A stretch of DNA of 11,451 nucleotides, taken from contig JAUVJM010000035.1 of assembly GCA_030596585.1 (NCBI GenBank), forward strand, positions 1 to 11,451. Direction: 5' to 3'. Within the stretch, counting starts at the first letter, position 1. Each line of letters starts with the position of its first letter. A program made the position numbers and the translations under genes. Below are positions 6,556-11,451 of the stretch, in pieces. Below the pieces are notes generated by a model, which did no database searches, was not told where the DNA came from, and was given only the letters and a program-made list of their open reading frames with translations. Origin of the DNA: a bacterium (lineage in GTDB: Bacteria > NPL-UPA2 > JAUVJM01).

Positions 6556-7482
6556 TTATTTTTCTCTGTAATATGTAACTGTTTTTTGAAAACCTTGTTC
6601 CAGCGTGTGTCCCGGCTTCCAGCCGAGTTCCCGTGCAGCCTTTCCGGCGTCAAGGGATATGCGTTCTATCTCTCCGGTTCTGGCAGGAGCGAATGACGGC
6701 TCGCCGTCAAAACCAACAATTCCCTTGAGCGACTCGAACAGCCCTATCACCGGCGTCTCCCGTCCGGTGCCGAGGTTGTAAATCCCGCCATTCCCCTTCT
6801 TCATGGAAAGCACGCTTGCCTCAGCCACATCCTCCACGTAGACGTAATCGCGGGTCTGCGTACCGGCGCCAAATATGGTAGGGGTCTCACCCCCCAGCAT
6901 CTTCTCGGTAAAGATGGCAACCACACCCGCTTCCCCATGCGGATTCTGCCGGGGACCGTACACATTCGCATAGCGAAGAACCGTGTACCTGAAGCCCGCA
7001 TTATGAGCGTAAAGATAAAGATAATGCTCCACTGTATGTTTGGAAACCCCGTACGGCGATAATGGATTAACGGGATATGTTTCATCCACAGGTAAAGAGT
7101 CCGGCTCCCCATATACAGCTCCACCGGTTGATACATAGATGAACTTCGCTATACCGATTCTCAGAGACTCCTCTATCAGATTTAGGCTCCCCAAGATGTT
7201 TGTCTTTGCGTCAAAGATAGGGTCATCCACCGATTTTCTTACATCCATCTGAGCGGCGTGGTGATTCACATAATCAGGTTTCTCAGCTTCAAGTATCTCT
7301 CTCACTTTTTTCCTGTCTGTTATGTCTGCAAGATAGAATTTTGCTTCCGGGTTGACGTTTTCTTTGAAACCTGTCGAGAGGTTATCCAAAACAACGACAC
7401 TGTATCCTTCCCGTATGTATCTATCTGCAACATGTGAACCAATAAAGCCCGCTCCGCCTGTAACCAAAACTTTCTTGTTCAT
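6556..7482 (-). CDS. NAD-dependent sugar-nucleotide epimerase/dehydratase (GalE-like)
   Basis: Extended short-chain dehydrogenase acting on a nucleotide-sugar in the cytoplasm; closest in look to short UDP-glucose 4-epimerases, so it probably supplies UDP-galactose or a related sugar for the neighbouring glycosyltransferases. Seen in 308 residues: Rossmann TGGAGFIGSH (8-17), acidic end of beta-2 VVLDNLSTG (30-38, Asp33 for NAD), VSTGGAVYG (117-125), the catalytic Y144-x3-K148 in SPYGVSK, the RYANVYGPRQ motif (170-179), and TRDYVYVEDVA (210-220). GGAGGGG sits about four bases before ATG 7482. Substrate cannot be fixed from sequence: 4-epimerases and 4,6-dehydratases share these motifs, though the second family normally carries T-D-E-V-Y-G, not seen here. 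It lies downstream of two GT4 genes, with a 99-base gap holding a repeat. Confidence 0.9.
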   Translation of the reverse strand: MNKKVLVTGGAGFIGSHVADRYIREGYSVVVLDNLSTGFKENVNPEAKFYLADITDRKKVREILEAEKPDYVNHHAAQMDVRKSVDDPIFDAKTNILGSLNLIEESLRIGIAKFIYVSTGGAVYGEPDSLPVDETYPVNPLSPYGVSKHTVEHYLYLYAHNAGFRYTVLRYANVYGPRQNPHGEAGVVAIFTEKMLGGETPTIFGAGTQTRDYVYVEDVAEASVLSMKKGNGGIYNLGTGRETPVIGLFESLKGIVGFDGEPSFAPARTGEIERISLDAGKAARELGWKPGHTLEQGFQKTVTYYREK

Positions 7483-7502
7483 AATCCCCTCCAGTCCTAT
7501 CT

Positions 7503-7552
7503 GAGATTCTTCGCCCAGTTTACCCCGAAATCATTCGGGGCTCAGAATGACA
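7503..7552 (-). repeat. TGTCAT-type palindromic repeat, copy 2, with nested hairpin
   Basis: Read on the - strand: TGTCAT-TCT-GAG (7552-7541), a 27-base spacer, CGA-AGA-ATCTC (7513-7503). The spacer holds a perfect 7-bp hairpin (CCCCGAA 7523-7529, TTCGGGG 7534-7540) and the 12-mer CGGGGTAAACTG (- strand, 7527-7516). That 12-mer also occurs in the element at 10412-10509. It sits in the gap between the GT4 and epimerase genes. Confidence 0.75.
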
Positions 7553-7581
7553 TTTCCAAGATGTGGTCCTATTTATCTTTG

Positions 7582-8652
7582 TCAAAGCCAGGGGCTGAGG
7601 TAGTCCCTGAGTCTCTCCTCCATTTTCTCCCTGGTGAAATATTCCAGTCTTTGTCTCTCCTTCTTAACAACTTTCTCTCTGAAATCTCCGTCCTCGAAAA
7701 GCAAATTTGCCATCTCCGCAATTTCGCTGAAGTTCTTCCTGTTAACCAGAATCCCGGCATCTCCCAGAGTCTCAGGAACAGCCGCTTTCTTATAGGCTAT
7801 AACCGGTATTCCAAAATGCATTGCTTCAAGGAGCGGAACGCAAAAACCTTCGTGTTCACTCATACAGATAAAGACATCAGCCAGCCGGTAATAGGCAAGC
7901 AAATCGTCAAAGTTAACATGCCCGAGAAAATACACGGTTTTCAAATCGAGCTGGAGAACAAGCGAACGCAGGTAGTCGTAATACATCTCGGTTCCCACAG
8001 GCGAGCCGATGAGAAAAAGCCTCGAATCAGAATTGATGAATTTATTGTAGTAGTTAAAAATGAGAATTATGTCGTCGAACTTTTTGTTTGGGACAAAACG
8101 TCCCACAAACATGAAGTGTTTAACATGAGGCTGGTTGTAAACCCCGAGCGTATAGGAACTCGGCTTTCTGCCAAAGTTCTCCCGGTCAACAGTAAGGGGA
8201 AGAACCCCCGTATTCGGAAATCCCATTTCCACCAGCTCCTGCCGATTATACTCCGAATCTGCAAGGGCAAGCTCCGGAACAGCCGCGAAGGAACCCAGCT
8301 CCTCCCTGCCCTCTTTAAGCTCCTTCGCAATCCTGTCGTTTATAACCCTTAGATACTTTGCCGGAGTGATATTGTGATAGATGAGAATCTTTCTGTCCGG
8401 GATAGTGCAGAAATACTTATTGACAGGGGATGAGGTTGAAAAATGGAGAATGGCAAGGTTCTCTTTTGAACTGCGCTCCTTGTGGAGACGGAAATCCTTG
8501 CAGTTCCTGCGAACCCGCGGGTTTATGTGTTTGGAAACCGAATAGATTTCCGACGCGAATCCCCAGGATTTCAGAATTTTCTGAATTACTCTTGCCTGAA
8601 TGCTAATGGCATCCCCATAACTTACACCGGCAAGAAACTGATGTATTTCCAT
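7582..8652 (-). CDS. GT4 family glycosyltransferase (GT-B fold)
   Basis: Retaining glycosyltransferase that adds a sugar from a nucleotide donor to a growing surface glycan at the cytoplasmic face. 356 residues. Seen: an N-terminal acceptor half beginning with a short glycine-containing loop (AGVSYGDAISIQ), a linker, and the C-terminal donor-binding half with FVGRFVPNKKFDDII (182-196), LFLIGSP (212-218) and the E-x7-E donor motif (E268 to E276, in HEGFCVPLLE). The family is firm; the donor and linkage cannot be read. The only standard start is ATG 8652: the frame remains open to about 8703, but without another ATG, GTG or TTG. Its Shine-Dalgarno sequence (AAGGA, about five bases upstream) lies inside the repeat at 8654-8680. 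It is separated by 73 bases from the upstream GT4 gene and is likely in the same transcript. Confidence 0.92.
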   Translation of the reverse strand: MEIHQFLAGVSYGDAISIQARVIQKILKSWGFASEIYSVSKHINPRVRRNCKDFRLHKERSSKENLAILHFSTSSPVNKYFCTIPDRKILIYHNITPAKYLRVINDRIAKELKEGREELGSFAAVPELALADSEYNRQELVEMGFPNTGVLPLTVDRENFGRKPSSYTLGVYNQPHVKHFMFVGRFVPNKKFDDIILIFNYYNKFINSDSRLFLIGSPVGTEMYYDYLRSLVLQLDLKTVYFLGHVNFDDLLAYYRLADVFICMSEHEGFCVPLLEAMHFGIPVIAYKKAAVPETLGDAGILVNRKNFSEIAEMANLLFEDGDFREKVVKKERQRLEYFTREKMEERLRDYLSPWL

Positions 8653-8653
8653 T

Positions 8654-8680
8654 AGATCCTTCGCTTCGCTCAGGATGACA
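8654..8680 (-). repeat. TGTCAT-type palindromic repeat, copy 3, carrying a Shine-Dalgarno
   Basis: Read on the - strand: TGTCAT-CCT-GAG (8680-8669), a 5-base spacer, CGA-AGG-ATCT (8663-8654). ATCCT pairs with AGGAT. It is the shortest of the three copies. The GAAGGAT arm lies five bases upstream of the GT4 ATG at 8652 and acts as that gene's apparent ribosome binding site. Confidence 0.75.
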
Positions 8681-8725
8681 TTTGTGGACTTTGGACAGAC
8701 TATCTACCTGCGGTCATCCGTGTAA

Positions 8726-9898
8726 TCATCCAAACTTCACCAGTGCGTTCTTGAACCTCTCTACCACTTTATCCCAGCTATAGTTCTCTTCAACGTATCT
8801 CTTTCCGTTGGCGCCCATTCTGCGACCCAACCCGGGATTACTCGAAAAGAAGTTTAAGCATTCCTCAAACTCAAAATAATTCCCGAAGTAGAGTCCCCCG
8901 TTACTCTTTTGGGAATGGAACCGAGTAACGGCACATCCGTCATGAACAAGCACAGGAACTCCGGCAAGCCAGGATTCCATCATCGCAATGGAAAGACTTT
9001 CATTGACCGAAGGCTGGCAGAGAAAAGACGCCGCGGCGTGGGCATCATACTTATCTTCCACGGAAACATAACCCAGGTCCACTATGTCTTCTTCGCAGCC
9101 ATCGGGAATTGATACTTCACCGCTTCCGATTAGAACCAATTTAAGGTTGCTTTCATTGTATCTCTTGTACATGTTGAAATAATTAACAAGAAGCGGGGTA
9201 TTTTTACCGCCTTCCCGCCTTCCCGCATACAGGCAAAAATTATCTCTTAGCTCATACCTGGTCCTGAAACGCTCCGGCGAAACTTCTTTCCTTTCATCAA
9301 ACCCCAAGGCAACAAGCGCAGTTTTCTCATCACCAAGTTCATACAGTCTCTTGCCCAGCTCCATCTCAGGCGGAGTGCTAAACATAATGCCTCTAAACCT
9401 CTGAAACATCTCCTTGAATATCTCGAGATAGGCATATATTTCATCGTGGAGTGTGGGAATGAGGATAGACTTATCAGGACAAACCTTCGAGCCATTGATT
9501 GTGGTTCCGAACATATAAGGAATGAAAATAAAGTAGTCGTAATCACCGGACTCCCTCTCAATATACCTGTACATAGAATTGCTGTTTACACTCTCTTTTG
9601 CCCATGTCAACTGGTCTTCATACGAAACCCTCTCTCCTGCAATAATCCTGTTCTGTATCTTGAGAAACGTAATTGTATTGCGCTCATCGACTTTAAACTT
9701 TCTCACCCTTATGCCTTCGACGTCTTCTTCGCCTTCAGGATAATAGTTCTCCCATCCAAAATGGTCCTTCGCACACGTCGTGAGAACTTCAACGTCAAAT
9801 CCTGCATCCTTCACATGCTGAGCAAGCCATTCAACGTGAATTGCAGCACCGCCCGCCGCATCGATTCCGTATCGCGGACACACCAAAGCAATTTTCAT
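8726..9898 (-). CDS. GT4 family glycosyltransferase (GT-B fold)
   Basis: Second retaining glycosyltransferase of the locus, 390 residues, distinct in sequence from the one at 7582-8652. Seen: N-terminal MKIALVCPRYG with the glycine-rich GGAAIHVEWLAQHV acceptor loop (16-29) typical of this family, FCLYAGRREGGKN (221-233), LKLVLIGSGE (252-261), and the E-x7-E donor motif (E300 to E308, in NESLSIAMMES). ATG 9898 overlaps the stop of the 150-residue upstream gene (ATGA). The only purine-rich site (GAGGG) is about 12 bases away, so initiation by translational coupling is likely. This ties its synthesis to the coiled-coil protein upstream. It probably extends the exported polysaccharide; the sugar is unknown. 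Confidence 0.92.
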   Translation of the reverse strand: MKIALVCPRYGIDAAGGAAIHVEWLAQHVKDAGFDVEVLTTCAKDHFGWENYYPEGEEDVEGIRVRKFKVDERNTITFLKIQNRIIAGERVSYEDQLTWAKESVNSNSMYRYIERESGDYDYFIFIPYMFGTTINGSKVCPDKSILIPTLHDEIYAYLEIFKEMFQRFRGIMFSTPPEMELGKRLYELGDEKTALVALGFDERKEVSPERFRTRYELRDNFCLYAGRREGGKNTPLLVNYFNMYKRYNESNLKLVLIGSGEVSIPDGCEEDIVDLGYVSVEDKYDAHAAASFLCQPSVNESLSIAMMESWLAGVPVLVHDGCAVTRFHSQKSNGGLYFGNYFEFEECLNFFSSNPGLGRRMGANGKRYVEENYSWDKVVERFKNALVKFG

Positions 9899-10347
9899 CG
9901 TCTGGATTCCCTCTTCCGCAAGGACGATACTTCTTTTTCGAGCTCTTCTATTCTGCTGTGGAGACCCTTCACAAGCTGAATCATATGCCTGTTAAACTCA
10001 ATCTGCTGGTTGAAAACACCCCTTGTATGGAATCTCAGAAACCGCCTGATAAACTCCTTCCCCGCAAGGACCATATGTCCCAATCCGGGACGGTTCAGAA
10101 ACGGGGGAATGCCGAATTTATAGTGCTCTATGTCTATGTTGCACAGAACCTCCGCGGTTTTGATATAATGCCCGATGAAATCTGCCTGCTCCGGCGTGTC
10201 CCCAATTTTCAACCGCTCTGCTTCCGCAAGCTTCTCTTCCGTGTACAGTCCTTCCTTCTTTCTTCTCTCGATATTCCCATGGATTTTAGACATTATATCT
10301 TCAACGTTTATTTCAGTATCCTTTATCTCGAAAACCTCATCCATCAT
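9895..10347 (-). CDS. Coiled-coil protein of polysaccharide loci, function unknown
   Basis: 150 residues, no enzyme motif and no membrane segment. Three parts: an acidic start leading into the amphipathic, basic motif I-N-V-E-D-I-M-x-K-I (13-22) and IERRKK; a middle part with FLNRPGLGHMVLAGKEFIRRFLRF (83-106); and FNQQIEFNRHM (112-122) followed by a coiled coil (about 123-148, IEELEKEVSSLR). From memory, similar segments occur as N-terminal modules of methyltransferases or glycosyltransferases near Wzt in O-antigen loci. Here the module stands alone, with the GT4 enzyme starting on its stop codon. In E. coli O9a the WbdD coiled coil sets chain length, so a scaffold or docking role is possible, but this is inference. 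GGGGG is six bases before ATG 10347; a second ATG follows at 10344. Confidence 0.8.
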   Translation of the reverse strand: MMDEVFEIKDTEINVEDIMSKIHGNIERRKKEGLYTEEKLAEAERLKIGDTPEQADFIGHYIKTAEVLCNIDIEHYKFGIPPFLNRPGLGHMVLAGKEFIRRFLRFHTRGVFNQQIEFNRHMIQLVKGLHSRIEELEKEVSSLRKRESRR

Positions 10348-10411
10348 ACATAACCCCCTTCACTGATCACTGTCCACTACTACACCGTCACATAAATCTT
10401 TGCCTATCATC

Positions 10412-10509
10412 TGTCATTCCCGCCCCGCATCAAGTACGGGGTAAACTGCAGCGGGAATCCAGGCTATAACTGTGGGTCCTGGATTCCCCGATCAAGTCGG
10501 GGAATGACA
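10412..10509. repeat. 98-bp palindromic element with TGTCATTCCC inverted ends
   Basis: The perfect 10-bp inverted ends are TGTCATTCCC (10412-10421) and GGGAATGACA (10500-10509). Inside, GGGAATCCAG (10453-10462) pairs perfectly with CTGGATTCCC (10479-10488), and each flank holds a CCCCG...CGGGG hairpin (10423-10441 and 10486-10502). The layout is two inverted half-units meeting around 10463-10478. It has no coding capacity and looks like a MITE- or REP-type non-autonomous element. It fills most of the gap between the ABC ATPase gene and the coiled-coil protein gene. Confidence 0.85.
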
Positions 10510-10533
10510 GGAATTAATGTTACAAAGCACTAC

Positions 10534-11451
10534 TCACTGTATTTTATGTTCCCACTTGCAAGGCAGCTTCAAAAACCCGTCCTCCTCGCGGGAATTTTCG
10601 ACCTCTATCTGGTGTGTGAAATCAAGCCTGTGGTACTGCACCTGGTGGTCCGATGAATGCAAAGAAAGATTCACAAAGAAAACTCCCTTAAAGAGAGAAA
10701 GACGCTCAATGGTAAGCCTTATTTCCCCTTCTCCCTCAATATGGTCAACGGGGTAGCCCCCAAGTTGAGTATTAGTGCCAAAAATGTTTCTTCCGTTCTG
10801 CTCGTGGATGGAAATACCGAAAACCGGAGACTGGATCCGTCCAGACGCCCGGTAACCTATCTCCAGAACTACCTCATCTCCGGTCTGGAAACGTTTCCCA
10901 TCTCTGCCTTCCCTATTCAAGAAACGCACGCCGGTAATAAGAGCCTCTTTCGTTCCCCACTCTTTAGGTCTCAGAAACTCATCCCTCTCCTGCACCGTCT
11001 TTCGGTAAAACTTCAGAACGGTTCCCGGTTTACCTTCATCCCTTACCCGCCCCTTTTCCAGAAGAACCACACGGTCGCAGATTTCTTCAACCAGCCCAAG
11101 AGCATGTGAGACGAAGAGAATCGCTCTTCCTCTCTCCTGAAAATCTCTTATCCTGCGGAGACACTTCTTTTGAAAATGCTCATCGCCCACTGCCAGAACT
11201 TCATCAATCACCAAAATATCCGGGTCAATTTCAATTGCAATCGCAAACCCGAGACGGACGTACATCCCCGAGGAGTAATGCTTAACAGGCATATCTATGA
11301 ATTTTTCGAGTTCGGCAAACGACACTATTGCATTATACTTCTCTTCCATCTCCCTTTTTGAGAACCCGAGTATTGACCCGTTAAGATAAATATTCTCCCG
11401 CCCGCTCAAATCCCCGTGAAACCCGGCCCCGAGCTCCAGCAGCGTTGCGAC
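10534..11451 (-). CDS. wzt: ABC transporter ATPase for polysaccharide export, Wzt-like (partial, 5' end beyond window)
   Basis: Energises export of a lipid-linked polysaccharide across the inner membrane with a Wzm-type permease. The frame runs off the right edge, so about the first 100 residues, including Walker A, are missing. In the visible 305 residues (fragment numbering): the TLLELGAGFH...L-S-G-R-E-N block typical of this subfamily (3-20), signature YSSGM (59-63), Walker B ILVIDE with catalytic Glu84, D-loop AVGD (87-90), and switch His116 in FVSHALG. After about residue 160 comes an extra beta-rich domain (FQTGDEVVLEIGYRA, then VFGISIHEQNGRNIFGTNT), as in the Wzt C-terminal domain that binds the glycan. 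This domain separates it from plain teichoic-acid TagH proteins. Stop TGA is at 10534-10536. A TTG at 11409 is not the start, since conserved sequence continues upstream. Downstream genes follow after a 186-base repeat-bearing gap. Confidence 0.9.
   Translation of the reverse strand, partial: VATLLELGAGFHGDLSGRENIYLNGSILGFSKREMEEKYNAIVSFAELEKFIDMPVKHYSSGMYVRLGFAIAIEIDPDILVIDEVLAVGDEHFQKKCLRRIRDFQERGRAILFVSHALGLVEEICDRVVLLEKGRVRDEGKPGTVLKFYRKTVQERDEFLRPKEWGTKEALITGVRFLNREGRDGKRFQTGDEVVLEIGYRASGRIQSPVFGISIHEQNGRNIFGTNTQLGGYPVDHIEGEGEIRLTIERLSLFKGVFFVNLSLHSSDHQVQYHRLDFTHQIEVENSREEDGFLKLPCKWEHKIQ

Noticed and set aside
7561..8352. 263-codon open frame on the + strand opposite the GT4 gene
   Set aside because: The opposite strand encodes a full GT4 protein with the E-x7-E motif. 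This frame has no recognisable domain and is an antisense shadow.
9446..10353. Two overlapping + strand frames of 177 and 170 codons
   Set aside because: They lie opposite the GT4 and coiled-coil genes, show no family features, and the first begins inside the GT4 gene without a ribosome binding site.
5403..10509. CRISPR array from the recurring palindromes
   Set aside because: The copies lie kilobases apart between genes, with no regular spacers and no cas genes.
11407..11409. TTG as the start of a short ABC ATPase
   Set aside because: The conserved TLLELGAGFH sequence continues in frame to the window edge, so the gene simply extends beyond it.

Overview
The window looks like a chromosomal segment of a bacterium with a Gram-negative-type envelope. 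The evidence is an ABC exporter ATPase of the Wzt kind beside several glycosyltransferases, and a bacterial-type LonA protease. Base composition is moderate by eye. I cannot assign a phylum. The many short palindromic intergenic repeats resemble those I associate with environmental lineages (deltaproteobacterial, Nitrospirota-like and candidate-phylum genomes), but that is an impression, not a match.

Left part (1-4439, + strand): a PIF1/RecD-type helicase with a C-terminal WYL domain is followed by a probable promoter and a two-gene proteostasis unit. In that unit a small heat-shock protein (Hsp20) overlaps lon by one base (TAATG), so holdase and protease are probably made together.

Right part (4509-11451, mostly - strand): this is part of a surface-polysaccharide locus, read right to left. 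It runs Wzt-like ABC ATPase (cut by the window edge), a 150-residue coiled-coil protein overlapping a GT4 glycosyltransferase, a second GT4 glycosyltransferase, a GalE-like sugar-nucleotide epimerase, and a GT2 enzyme of the polyprenyl-phosphate glycosyltransferase type. Nucleotide-sugar supply, glycan assembly and export are therefore grouped. The membrane partner (Wzm) is expected just beyond the right edge. One + strand gene (5594-6490), a secreted protein made of two copies of the same domain, interrupts the locus and does not obviously belong to it.

The 389-base stretch 5205-5593 has no convincing large gene. It holds a block of three adjacent hairpins, a TGTCAT-type repeat, a 10-bp tandem duplication and a possible promoter. 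The reverse strand of the three hairpins also reads as a 27-codon cysteine-rich ORF that stops on the Shine-Dalgarno of the GT2 gene.

The most distinctive signal is in the gaps rather than the genes. Most gaps between genes from lon rightward contain a short palindromic repeat. Three of these (5403-5445, 7503-7552, 8654-8680) fit one consensus, TGTCAT-NNN-GAG...CGA-N'N'N'-ATCT, in which the NNN triplets differ but always pair with N'N'N'. A fourth (10412-10509) shares a 12-bp core and the hairpin layout with one of them. I did not find a convincing new defence or metabolic system. The repeat superfamily, the cysteine-rich short ORF, the helicase-WYL fusion and the duplicated secreted protein are the items worth following up.
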